Source of the DNA: Balaenoptera acutorostrata
Lineage: Eukaryota > Chordata > Mammalia > Artiodactyla > Balaenopteridae
Length of the DNA stretch: 64,000 nt
Direction: 5' to 3'
NCBI RefSeq assembly: GCF_949987535.1
Contig: NC_080065.1
Span: 41,021,239-41,085,238 of the forward strand
Below are positions 23,409 to 34,315 of the stretch, one piece after another. Each line of letters begins with the position of its first letter. Position 1 is the first letter of the stretch. The position numbers and the translations under genes were made by a program. The notes under the pieces were generated by a model that saw nothing but the letters and a program-made list of their open reading frames with translations, searched no databases and had not been told where the DNA came from.

Positions 23409-23764
23409 CGGGGGCTTCCCGGGCTTCCCTGGTGGCGCAGTGGTTGAGAATCTGCCTGCCAATGCAGGGGACACGTGTTCGAGCCCTGGTCTGGGAGGAT
23501 CCCACATGCCGCGGAGCAACTAGGCCCGTGAGCCACAACTACTGAGCCTGCGCATCTGGAGCCTGTGCTCCGCAACAAGAGAGGCCGCGACAGTGAGAGG
23601 CCCGCGCACCGCGATGAAGATTGGCCCCCGCTCGCCGCAATTAGAGAAAGCCCTCGCACAGAAACGAAGACCCAACACAGCCAAAAATAAATAAATTAAT
23701 TAATAATAATTAAAAAAAAAACCTCATAGAACTGTACGCCAAAAAAAGTCCATTAAAAAAAAAA
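23409..23764 (+). mobile_element. CHR-type SINE with duplicated head and composite tail
   Basis: The first nine bases 'gggcttccc' are present twice (23412-23420 and 23421-23429) before the regular body; A and B boxes are intact. The tail reads A-rich, then a 33-bp non-SINE piece (23722-23754), then a second A-run. Target-site duplication 'aaggtacttt' / 'aagatacttt' at 23399-23408 and 23765-23774 (9 of 10), so the extra tail piece lies inside the inserted unit. Confidence 0.92.
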
Positions 23765-24844
23765 AAGATACTTTGGCATTAGCAAACTTATAGACAGGTC
23801 AATGGAAGAAAAGATAAAACCATAAAACTGACCTATGTATTTAACATATGTTTATACAGTTTATGAAAATCAATTTCAGATGGAAAAATGATATAACCTA
23901 TTATGAAATATATATTTTAAATTGGAAAATGATAGAACAAAACTTTCTGAGAGACAGTGGAAAAGATGCATGCAAAAAAGCAAAGACTCATAATGGAAAA
24001 TATTAACAAATTGATTCCTATTAAAATTTAAAAAGTCTATACATCAAAAGACAAAATTAAAAGGGTACAAAGAAAAAAATACAAAGGTAATCTACAAACT
24101 GGGTAAAGACATTTGCAAAATGTATAATTATGTCATAAGTAACTCCAATGAAACAATGTGATGCTAAGTAAAGATGGAAAAAAAAAATTTAAGGCAAAAG
24201 ACATTCAAGAAACTTGAATGACTCACAACTTGAAAACATGTTTAACCTTTTTAGTAATGAGGGAAATGCAAATTTCAACTAAAAACTTGACAGATAAGAC
24301 AATGTGTTTGAAATGATACAAAAAAGACAGTAACTCTCTCATCTGCTGGTGGGAGAACAATATATCATTCTCTTTGGAAAACAATTTGGAATAATTTTGT
24401 AAAGCTGGAACTGCCCATATCCTGTAACTGGCAATTCCTCTTAGGTATACTCCATAGAGACAATCTTGAAAATGTACACAAAAAGACATGTAAACAATGT
24501 TTGCAAGAACAGAACAACAAAACTTGGAGTACACCAAATGTCCATCAACAGTATAATTAGAGCTCTGTCATAAGGGAACCAAATGACTACTCTCCAATAA
24601 TTGCATTTTCCCCTTTGATTTGTTGCATTGTGGTGAATACTGATGCTCAGAATACCTTAGGTGAGGTAGCTGTTTCACAATGGTAGGATAAGGTGAAGAG
24701 CTTATTCAAGTCAATGGGCATACCTTAATACTGTCCTTTTGTTTCTACAGTAATTTTGTCCATTAAGCCTTAAAAAGAGCTATTGCCGTTACAATATTAT
24801 TTCTATCTAGGCTGGTGAGAATGAATTTGGTAAACTATGATGGA

Positions 24845-25300
24845 GTTCCTATCTGTGCCACACCATATACTAGCTGAAGGGCATGCACAGGTGAATAATG
24901 GAGTCCTTGAGCTCCAAGATCCTTTAGTCTAGTGATAGGGACAAACTTGTAAACAAAATTTAAGTACACTGTCATAGTATTATACTTTGGAAAAGGAGCA
25001 GAGAGGAAGAGCCAAGTAACTCCACATGAGAGGGAGAGTGAAATGCCACGGCTCCTTTGAGAAATTGAGAGTAACTGTGTGAAGCTCGAATAAAAAGACT
25101 TTGGCATGAGGTGGTAGCAAAAGTTGCTTCCAGGGTAAACTGAGGTCAGATCAAGAAGGGTCTTGTATGTGATGCTAATAGGTCAGAATTTCAACCTGCA
25201 GAAGATGGGAAGTCATGAATGGTGTTAAGTAAGGAAATGAAAGGATAAGACGTGTTTTAGAAAGATTTGAGGGTGGTATAGAGGATATATTAAAAGGAGC
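24845..25300 (-). repeat. L2 LINE, antisense
   Basis: Blocks 'tggagtccttgagctcc', 'tagtctagtgatagggac', 'gtaaacaaaatttaagtac', 'gtcagatcaagaagggtc' and 'ttgtatgtgatgctaatag', 'gaagtcatgaatggtgttaag' follow the antisense L2 order, with the target of the 'gatcatgtagggccttgtaggcc' segment recognisable. The minus frame at 24835-25107 is inside it and is too broken to be L2 protein. Confidence 0.7.
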
Positions 25301-26438
25301 CGAGACTCTCAGATAGAAATGTCCTCTCCAATTCTTAGTCTCTCTTTAGCTTGAACTCTTCTTCTTATGGGTTTTATATTCTGGCATCAAATAGCCCTAA
25401 GAATGTAAGAAATACAGAACAAGGGACATTGAAGTAATGATCTCCCTATGAAATTATCTGTGAAAATATAAAATCATGAATTGGCATAACAATATAATTG
25501 TGAATGCAGAAAGAATGGACAAATAGCTTAAAAATAAAACGTGGTGTTGAAATATATGTTGGTTATTTATTCTGAAATGAAGACTGACAGTCCGTTTTAA
25601 TTTTACCCAACTCTATTTCAAGCAGATACACTGATACACACACACATATATATGTATTGACTAATATATGTTCTAACTCCACACTTCTGATGATAAAACA
25701 TTTTTAAGACTTTTATGTTATTAAATTTAATGATATACTTTTCATTAAGATATTAACTTGTACTTTTGTATACCATAATTAGTTTAACAAGTTAATGGAG
25801 AATGAAGAGAATACTAGATGAATAGAGAACTTGAAATAGTCTTTAAATTGCATGCCTACTTTGTTTTGTAATAATTAAATTACTTCTGCACAGATAAAAG
25901 GTGTGTCCATAAAACAATTACTATAAAATTAAGAATAATTGGAATATTCTTTAAGACTATTTTTTTTTAGAACAACCTAAAAGAGAAGTATTTCTGTTAA
26001 CAAAAAACTGGCTTCATTTTAGATTTGTTTAATGATAATAAAATATAACTTGTAAAAGATGATCAAAAAATACAATGAGCATTTTGAGCTATGTTATCTT
26101 AGTTTTGTCACTAAAATTTAAGTCCTACCCATTAAATTCCCAATAACAAATTTCAATTAGTTTCATTCTTTTCAAACTTACTTATTGTTAAAAATGAGAG
26201 CCATAAATAATCTTAGAATTTATATATTGTATTATTTCAGTATCATGCCATACAGCTGATATTAAAATGATTCTTCCTTTTAACAATTCAGTTAACTATT
26301 TGGTAGACTAGGGAGACAGTCTTTGTCAAAACTTTGCTATTTTAGCATAAAACATCCAATAACTTGGACAGTCAGGTTTAAGCAGACTAATGATTATGAA
26401 AAGGTCACTATCTATGGAAGAAAGCTCTGAACATAGAG
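25301..26438. other. Unassigned AT-rich stretch
   Basis: No gene or named repeat. A short CA/TA tract lies near 25634-25655. Confidence 0.55.
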
Positions 26439-26605
26439 CAGAGGTTTTCAACCTTTAAGGGAAGTTAGACCTCTTTATGAAGCTGGCAACAATTATGGAC
26501 CTGAAGTACTTCCTATAAATATTTATGTTGCCCATACACATAAATGTTTGCAAATAAATTTTGCAGAGTTATACTTGAAGCCTATTCTCAGATTAAAAAC
26601 CTTTG
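26439..26605 (+). mobile_element. Short hAT-Charlie-like nonautonomous DNA transposon
   Basis: Starts 'cagaggttttcaacctttaa' and ends 'cagattaaaaacctttg'. The reverse complement of the end (caaaggtttttaatctg) pairs with the start as terminal inverted repeats, and the CAG-G-GTT-CAA terminus is typical of hAT-Charlie/MER elements. About 167 bp with no coding capacity. The flanking 8-bp duplication is not clear. Confidence 0.6.
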
Positions 26606-26734
26606 ACACGTGAGTAACAAACTCTATCACACTCATAATTGCAGTAACTAATCTGATAATTAAATATCACTATCCTATTTCTGATGTCTTATTTTTCTGT
26701 CTCCTGCTTCTTATCTAAATAACATTTTTATTTT

Positions 26735-26990
26735 CAAGTAGTAGATCAAGTCCTAGCTCCTCCAGGAAATCATCTTTGATGGTCAGTGATTTCCAATCTT
26801 TAATAGCAACTGTTATCTGTACCAGTAATATACCTTTTAGCCTATAAAAGATATTATTCTAAGTTTTGAACTCAGTGGGCTATAAGCCTCTTGAAGGCGG
26901 GCTGTGTGTATTATAACAATTTCCAATTCCAGTGCACAACTTAAAGGACAGTACAGTCATAATTGGAGTTAACACATATTTATTAAAATT
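26735..26990 (+). repeat. L2 LINE 3' end, sense
   Basis: 'aagtcctagctcctccagg' and 'aaatcatctttgatgg', then 'ataagcctcttgaaggcggg' and 'acacatatttattaaa' correspond to the sense L2 3' region (ctccttgagggcaggg ... aataaatgtttgttga). Confidence 0.65.
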
Positions 26991-28354
26991 TAAATCATTT
27001 TATTCTTATTTCTATAAATAACTACATTTTTATATAATCCCAACACTATGATGTAATCCAAATAAATATTTGCTTCCAGAGACCTAAATGTGTATAATTT
27101 GCACTCTGTTGATTTGTTATTTTGTGAGTTCTTATACTCCTTTTGGTTTATGTGTATTTACTCAATCTTCCAACTATGCTGATGAAGCCTGAAGGCAAAG
27201 CGTGCATGTTTCAAACCCAGTGGGCACCAGTTAATGTCACTGACAAATATAATAGCCATTTCTTTTGATTATATTACCTTTGCCCTATTCTGTTTTCAAA
27301 AGGCTAAATGAAAATGACCTGGGAAGACAGAGGGGTACTTAGCTTTATGCACTGGGTATGTTCCAGAAAAACAAAGAGAAATAAAATGTTGAGAGATGCA
27401 TATTTTTATTTTAGGCTATTTTCAATTGGCCACTATCCCTAATGATTATTTTCAAGTAGTTAATTATTTAGAAAGACAAATAGTGTTCAGTAGAAGAATC
27501 CACTATCGGATGTAATTTAAATTTACTTTCTAATTCCTCAGTGAAATTAAACAAAAAACAAAAAACAAAAAACAACTTCTGCTATATCAATGGTCACCAG
27601 CAAATTAGTATGTTTTGCACTCTGGTAGAAATTTTCTCAAGTATGATCCAGGGTATTGTAGATAATTACAGTTTTATGGGCTCACCAAATTCAAGGGTAG
27701 GAAAAAATGATTACTGTGATAAACGAAGTTTCAGTAATGCATTTTTTAAATTTGGCTTTTGGACTCAGGTTTATTCTTGTCAAGTACAGCAGCCAGGGGA
27801 AAACATACTAATGGCACCCCAGATCCTGTTTTTTCCCTATAGCTGAGACGGTTAGTAGCAATGGGATACTGCTGTTCACTGATAATCAGGAATCTTCTAT
27901 TAACCCAAACTGCCATTTTTCAAACGTCCTTCCCTCAATGTCTTACCTTGAAGATCAAAAAAAGAACCAAAAAAACTCTATATTTTCATTTCCACCCTAT
28001 GAGGCATTTCCCTCATTTATTCATGTTATATATAACTGTCTATTCATCCATCTATCTCTTAGTTTTCTAGGAAAATAGAAATCTATTATTTTAATAAAAT
28101 CAGTGATAAACATTCCTGAAAAAAATAGGGATATATTTGTAACATACATGTCTTAAAACAAACTAGGGTTCTCATGTATTTTTTTTATGCTGGGGGTATG
28201 CCATGATGTTCAGCCACAAGAGCTGCCAAGGGGGTAAAGAAGAGAAAGGGGAAACTTGAACTACATCACTTCTGGTTGACAATGGTCAGGGGTTTGAGGT
28301 TATCTAAAGGTTTCTTGCTGTGGATAAGACTTTCAAATCTAATCTCTCAATTAT
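26991..28354. other. Unassigned AT-rich stretch
   Basis: The 101-codon frame at 27541-27846 starts in an A-rich run and has no recognisable domain or homology by eye. No promoter or splice context seen. Confidence 0.5.
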
Positions 28355-28396
28355 TTAGGGACCGATTATCCAACTGATTGGATAATCAGTCCCTAA
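28355..28396. repeat. Near-perfect 19-bp inverted repeat with 4-nt loop
   Basis: Left arm 'ttagggaccgattatccaa' (28355-28373), loop 'ctga', right arm 'ttggataatcagtccctaa' (28378-28396). 18 of 19 positions pair; the only mismatch is C/A. The bases just outside do not pair. It is far longer than expected by chance and not part of a repeat I recognise. It could be a replication-generated palindrome, a tiny MITE or a hairpin RNA stem. Confidence 0.85.
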
Positions 28397-28874
28397 CTAA
28401 GTCTCCCCTTTCTCTTCTGATTTTTCTGCTTTGGCTATTTTCCTTTTAGTACTAAATGAACTAGACAAAAACAGACAAGAAACCAAAACCAAAGCAGTAA
28501 AATTTGGTACATATAATCAGTATTGTGCAAGAATTTCAGTTGTGCCCATATGTTTTTGGATTTTCAATTTTTTGTGTTATATCATTTACATTTTACACAT
28601 TCCAAATGATCTCACCCCACCCCCAACAATTATCGTCGCACAGAATATGCAGAATTTCACTAATATCAGGGTGTTTACATTGCCTGTTTCAGTCCTTTTG
28701 TTTATAATAATTTACATAGAAAATATTCATGATCATTTCTGGAAGCGGTAGTTATCAATGCCATTCTAACATATAATCAATGTTATCTTTAAAAATGTAA
28801 GTTAACCCTTTGTATGCAAATGAATCTTTAAGCTAGAATGAATTACAACACGTGGGATTTGTGTGCTAAAAGCA
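28397..28874. other. Unassigned stretch
   Basis: The 106-codon frame at 28431-28751 has a hydrophobic Ile/Phe-rich second half but overlaps another frame and resembles AT-rich noise; no family recognised. Confidence 0.5.
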
Positions 28875-29640
28875 GATTAGTACAGCCACTGCGGAAAACA
28901 GTATAGAGGTTCCTCAAAAAAATTAAAACTAGAACTGCCATATGATCCAGCAATTCTACTTCTGAGTATGTATCCAAAGGAAACAAAATCACTACATTGA
29001 AGAGATATCTGCACCCCCATGTTCACTGCAGCATTATTTACAATAGCCAAGACACGGAACAACCTAAATATGTATGCACACGTGTGCACGCATGTGTTAG
29101 TGTGTGTATACTATTCAGCCATTAAAAAAGAAGGAAATTCTGCCATGTGTGACAAAATGGATGGATTTTGAGAGGATTATGCTAAGTGAAATAAGTCAGA
29201 CAGAGAAAGACAAATACTATATGATCTCGTATATGCGGAATTTAAAAAAATGAAAAGAGATCAGATCAGTGGTTACCCGTGTCAGGGGGACAGGGGATGT
29301 GGGGCAAGGGAACCGAATGAAGGTGGTCAAAAGGTACAGACTTTCAGTTATAAGATAAGTAAGTCCTGGGGATGTAACGTACAAGATGATGACTCTAGCT
29401 AACACTGCAGCATGGTGTATCTGAAAGTTGCTAAGGGAGTAATCCCTAAAAGGTCTCACCACAAGGGAAAGAATTGGGGGGATTAACTGTATGAGGAGAT
29501 GAATGTTAACTAGATTTATTGTGGCAATCATTTCACAGTATGTGTATGTCAAGTCATTATGCGGTATAACAAACTTATACAGAGCTGTATGTCAATTACA
29601 TCTCGATAAACATGGGAAATAAAAGAAATAAACAGGATGA
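28875..29640 (+). mobile_element. L1 3' end (ORF2 C-terminus and 3' UTR), sense
   Basis: Sense L1 with 'gccactgcggaaaacagtat', 'atgatccagcaattctactt', 'gttcactgcagcattattta', 'ctattcagccattaaaaaag', 'tgacaaaatggatgg' and 'aagtgaaataagtcagacag', which is the end of ORF2. Then comes the 3' UTR 'cagtggttacc', 'atgatgactctagctaac', 'cagtatgtgtatgtcaa' and 'ttacatctcgataaa' with an A-rich end. ORF2 has internal stops. The usual 'ccatcaacagatgaatgg' segment is replaced by a degenerate CA/TG tract at 29070-29110. Confidence 0.85.
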
Positions 29641-29689
29641 GATCATGTTTTTTTAAATGTAGGGAAATACAAACCTTTGTGTACAGCAT

Positions 29690-30190
29690 ATGTAACTATG
29701 ATTAACATTTGAGTTTTATAATTTTCATTTGTTGAAAGTTGCTTTATTACTGATTCAATTTCATTTCTGGTAATTCGTCTGTTCATATTTTCTATTTCTT
29801 TCTGGTTCAGTCTTCAGTGACTATACATATCTAGGAATTCATCAATTTCTTCTACATCGTCCATTTTATTGGTGTATGATTGTTCATAGCGATCTCCTAT
29901 GATCCTCTGTATTTCTGAGGTGTGGGTTGTAACTTGTGTCTTTTAACCTTCCTACTAGCTTTTTACTTGGTTGATTTACTACCATTACTGTATATTTGCC
30001 TTTACCAATGAGACATCTTCTATCGTAATTTTTGTATTTCTTGCTGTGGCCTTTTCTTCTCTGCTTAGAGAAATCCCTTTAACATCTTGTAAAACTAGTT
30101 CGGTGATGCTGAATTCTCAGCTTTTGCTTGTCTGTGCATTTTTCAAAGAATTTTCATATATATTATGTCACCTTGTTCTTCATTAAAATG
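29690..30190 (-). mobile_element. L1 fragment, antisense, internally deleted
   Basis: 29760-29945 is antisense L1 ORF2 ('tctttctggttcagtctt', 'aggaattcatcaatttcttc', 'attgttcatagcgatctcc', 'atgatcctctgtatttctg'). 29995-30190 is antisense ORF1 C-terminal region ('cttttcttctctgcttagag', 'tttaacatcttgtaaaact', 'cagcttttgcttgtctg'). In sense order ORF1 precedes ORF2, but the ORF1 end and most of the ORF2 endonuclease domain are missing between them. It abuts a sense L1 on its left, so the two are separate insertions or one rearranged locus. Confidence 0.65.
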
Positions 30191-32089
30191 TTATGATGAT
30201 AATGGGTAAGGGTACTGTGGTGATTTTAAATAACTTCTATCACTTTACGTGGCCAGGAATTATGAGAGTCAGACCTCACACCCAGGTCTTCCCATCTTCT
30301 CAAATAATATATCTACAGATGTATAATAAATAGTAGCTTGACACATGGACTTCCTGTGCTCAGGCTAATGTATATAGAATTTTGTAAATATACATTTCTT
30401 AAATACCCTTAAAAATATATATTCATTATTTTCTGTGGTATTTTCATATTTGTCACATGCATTTTAAATTAAGTGAAATTTTGCTGACTGTTGTTGGAAC
30501 TTAATTACCAAGTATAACAATATTTCCATGAGAAATGTGTAGATGAGCTTAGTAGCCAATTCAAATTTGGAAACTCATCCATTGGCTATTTTAGTTGAAA
30601 ACTGCACATTCACTGGTGGAGTAGAATATGTTTCAAAACCACAGAGCGTTTTGAAAAAACACTAAAAACTAAAAACTTAAGTCAACTTTGTTAATTTGGT
30701 AATAATTTCCCAAAGCTGATTTCCCTATATCTCAATTCATAGGTTTCTGAGCTAAAAGCCACTACTTCTTATAATCACATTTTTGCTGCCTTCAACCTAA
30801 GAGACAGTACAAATAGCAATGAGTAGATAAGTATCTGTGCACTTAAAAAGAGAAGAATACTTACATTAATTGTTAAACACAAACCCTTGCAATTTAAGCA
30901 CTCTTATAGTCTCCTTGATAAATCTAAGTGTCTTAATATGGTAAATTGTGATCTTCTGGGGGAAAAAAAAGTGAAGTGGCCTCAGAGAAGTGGAATTTAA
31001 ACATTTTTAATGTGAATGGTCATATGACCTCCTCTGGCTGCTTGGTATCTGCTTCCAAATATAAACCAAAGCCAGAAACAATACTGGGATATGTTTCATG
31101 CCTTAACTAAAGAATAGCTTTTTGCAAACATACTGCAACTTCATAGACACGTTAATGTTGGTACAGAATGCAGCATTTAATGGCAAGACTCCAGAACAGA
31201 GTCTAATGAAAGCATTCTTAGATCATTTTAGCCTTTGTCACAATTCTTAGCCAAAGTCCCTTGGTATAACTTATATACTTAAGGAATAAAACTATATTAA
31301 TATTTGTCTAAGGATGATATAATTTAAAAAGTAAATCTATTTCTCAAAACTCTCAGCTCATTTTAAAGCCAAATATAAGTGGCTGGGGGTCATCTACTAT
31401 GTTCTTATTATCTGTGTCCTGTTTCTCTTCTGATCACATGAACGACAGGATGAATACGATGCAATGATCTCATTCCTCTCCTCATTTAATTCTGATTATA
31501 AATGATTCTCCTATGGTGATGACTTGTAAAATGGGTTGAAATACAACAGTTATTTTATTTAAAACACTGAAATTATTTTTCCAAAATGATTTCGGAAAAC
31601 AAACTATAATAAAAATTTTTTAAGACATTTTTAAAGTACTATTCCAAATAATTTTACATATTTATGAAGTGTACAAATGATAGTGACTAAAAGATGTATT
31701 TGATATGCAATGATAATTTTTTTAAAGACAGCACTTCTATCCAAAGATGTATATAGCTAAGTACTGGAAGTCTGATACTTCATGTATATATATTACAACT
31801 AACAAAAAAAGTAAGCTGTGGAAATAACTCTTCTCAGATAAATCCTCACAAAGCAATGCCCAGAGCTATAGTGTACAACATATGATATAATACAATGGAA
31901 CACTCTTTTCTGTAAAATTATGCTTATTTGTGTATAGAAACTTCTAGTATATTCTATATAATGGAAAACCAGGAAAACATGTCAGACAACCCATAACCAG
32001 TAACCAGAGTTAGAGAGCAGTTCATGTTATTCAAATTGTTGAGACTATGCCCAATGAGTAAAAAAATTAAAACAAGAGTAATAATAATA
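30191..32089. other. Unassigned AT-rich stretch
   Basis: About 1.9 kb with no gene or repeat I can name and no frame above 60 codons worth reporting. Confidence 0.55.
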
Positions 32090-32290
32090 AATGCTAATAT
32101 CATTTATTGACTTAGCTCCTATGCACTGTCTATACTTAGTTTACCTCATTTATTCCTCACATTAATTTTATAAGCAAATTTTTGTTATTTTCATTTTACA
32201 GATGAAACTCTCTCCTATGTTTAAAGAAAATTTTCAAAGTGATATGTTCAGTAATGTTGGAACTATGCCAGAAAATTCAAGTTTTTCACA
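32090..32290 (-). repeat. MIR SINE, antisense, divergent
   Basis: 'atttattgacttagctcctatgcactg', 'cctcatttattcctcacatt', 'tataagcaaatttttgttat' and 'cattttacagatgaaact' follow the antisense MIR order. Confidence 0.72.
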
Positions 32291-32774
32291 TTAATAAACC
32301 CATGATCTTTACATTACACTAAAAATCCAGGAAAAGAAAATAAATGTTAGTGAAAAGATCTTTGGTTCCCTCAGTAAATTAAAAAGAAACATGGTTGATA
32401 GAAATATATCATCTAGCTCCATTTTTCCTTCAGCTTTTAACCAAAATAAAGTACCTATATTACCACGAGTGCACAACCACACTTCCAATACACAGTGAAA
32501 ATCCTAGAAGTGTCACTGACTTTAATCAGTCACCAAATACTACTATGTCCCACATCTAATCAGCAATCATTCTAATATTGAAGATGCCTGAGGCAAAGAC
32601 ACCACTGTGGAAATTGGTAACATTTGTAATGACAAAATTTTCAATGGGAGCCAAATGTGAGAGCAGTGATGAGGGAAATATCAATACTTGTCAAGACCTA
32701 AACAAAATTTTGAAAAACAGAAAAGTGTATATTCACACTTAGTAAGGGATGCCATATAAGTTAAGAGAACATAA
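32291..32774. other. Unassigned spacer
   Basis: Nothing recognised. Confidence 0.5.
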
Positions 32775-33370
32775 ACTACGAAGTCAGATCAAACTTGATC
32801 TTTGATTGCTTGCACATATTTTACAGAAATGTGTGACCTCAGACAAGTTAAATAACCACTGTTCACCTCTGCATTAGTTAGGGTGATAGTAGCAGTTGTA
32901 ACCACTAAATTGAAAATCTCGGGTTTTTAACAAAATAGAAGTTCATCATGCTCATTGAAAGTCGAAAGGATGTTCCTCGTTAAACAAGTGTCTCTGCTCC
33001 AGGTAGAAATTCCAGGACTCAGACTCCTTCCATTGTGTGGTTTCACTATCTGCCACAAGCAGTGACCATGGCTCAAGCCAGAAAAAGGAAAGGAAAATGG
33101 AAGAGAGATGGTGGGAAGGTTTTCTGGTCCAGGCATAAAAATGAAGTGCATTATATTCACTCACATTCCACTGGTGAGAACTCAGCCCTGACACTTCGTT
33201 TCCCCCCTCTAGGTAGAAGGGATAATACAGTATTGTGAGGCCTAGAAGAAGCTCTAACAAACTCTGCCACCGCCTTAATTTCCTCATTTGTAAAACTTGG
33301 AAGAAAACCTATTTTGTGGTGTTTTGTGAAGGTTAATTGAGAAAATGCACGTTAACAAATTTAGAAGTAT
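32775..33370 (+). repeat. MIR SINE, sense, split by an insertion
   Basis: Left part 32775-32872: 'acgaagtcagatcaaacttg', 'atgtgtgacctcagacaagtt' and 'aaataaccactgttcacctctg'. Right part from 33262: 'ctctgcc', 'ttaatttcctcatttgtaaaac', then 'gtgaaggttaattgagaaaat' and 'taacaaatttagaagt'. The two halves join exactly at the MIR segment reading 'cctctgtgcctcagtttcctc', so the material between them is an insertion. Confidence 0.75.
32873..33261. mobile_element. DNA-transposon-like insert within the MIR
   Basis: About 390 bp bounded by 'ctctgc' at 32867-32872 and 33262-33267. The ends are weak inverted repeats: 'ttagttaggg' at the left against the reverse complement 'tttgttagag' at the right. Inner text such as 'aacaaaatagaagttcatc' and 'attccactggtgagaactcag' is reminiscent of a mammalian MER-type element, but I cannot name the family. 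Overlapping frames on both strands (up to 111 codons at 32952-33287) are inside it and are not genes. Confidence 0.5.
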
Positions 33371-33549
33371 TTTAAATATTCACTAAGGAATAAACAGCGT
33401 TGGTTTTTATACTAGTTCTCATCCATACCATCTTAGCAGGAAACATGATGAATTTCTAGGAATAGAAATTGAATTCAAAAAAGGACATTCTAAGAAGACT
33501 ATAATTGTTCTCCCTCCACACCAGCCTGCTCCAGAGTCTACTCATCCAT
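33371..33549. other. Unassigned spacer
   Basis: Nothing recognised. Confidence 0.5.
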
Positions 33550-33861
33550 TCACTACAAAAGATATTACAGACCTACCATCCACCGGGAACTGTGCTCATC
33601 ATTAGTGATACAACAGAGGGAAGGTCTGGTGCATTCCTCAGGTGCTCACACTACTAGAGAAGGTAGAAACAGATGGTAAATTATGAAACAGTAATTAAAG
33701 AAAAGTGAAAAAGATAAAGCAGGTAAGGCACTTAGCAGATATCTTGGCATGTTTTAAACAAACAATAATAACAATAGTGACAAAAATGCAGGTAGCAATG
33801 ATTGCACTGAAAATCCACTAAACCCACCTAAGAGGTGAAGTCAGAGAAGGAATTCTAGAAG

Positions 33862-33873
33862 AGTGTGTGTGTG

Positions 33874-33911
<38 letters not shown>
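33862..33911. repeat. (TG)n microsatellite
   Basis: TG run with one 'gagttt' interruption; it lies inside the antisense L2. Confidence 0.93.
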
Positions 33912-34273
33912 GTCATGAGGGGTAGGAAGAGACAGGGAGGCATTCTTCCTAAGAGTATGCAACAGGCAAAAGCACAAAGCCACTAAGAAACAGAAGCCAA
34001 TACCCAAACTGCAAGCATTCAGTGACTGTAGGAACACTGGGGTTTAGAACACTTTGTATAATATTTTAAGGAGATGGACTTATTTAAGTAAATAAATCTC
34101 ATCTGAGACTCATTTGAGAGAATTTAAGCAGAGAAAGTGTAACATGATAAGATTTTTGCTGGAGCCTTGAGAAGAATGAATTTGGGGGGGAAAAGGCTAT
34201 ATAAACAAGACCAGTTAGGGAACAGGTGCAATTCACCTAGTGAAAGACAGTGAATTTCTGAGCTAGAACAAGA

Positions 34274-34315
34274 TTAGGAGAGGGGAGAGGGAGGGAGAGA
34301 AAGGGAAGGAAAGGA
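34274..34315. repeat. Purine-rich simple repeat
   Basis: G/A-only run of ggag, gaga and ggaa units. Confidence 0.8.

Larger units (their letters stand above)
22650..24560 (+). mobile_element. Old L1 (L1M-type) ORF2 region, split by two SINEs
   Basis: Decayed sense ORF2. Around 22665-22940 it reads like the segment leading to 'IPCSWLKIFNIV' and 'YRFITIVINIP', the region after the reverse transcriptase core. It resumes after the SINEs as 'LPALKYLT' and then 'gcattagcaaacttatagac'. Around 24310-24550 it holds the C-terminal block ('ctgctggtgggagaac', 'ggcaattcctcttaggtata', 'caaatgtccatcaaca'). Many stops and shifts. Interrupted by a (TG)n tract and by SINEs at 23092-23357 and 23409-23764. Confidence 0.75.

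Noticed and set aside
28431..28751. 106-codon frame with a hydrophobic second half, possible membrane peptide
   Set aside because: Ile/Phe/Leu richness follows from AT-rich DNA; another frame overlaps it and no family is recognised.
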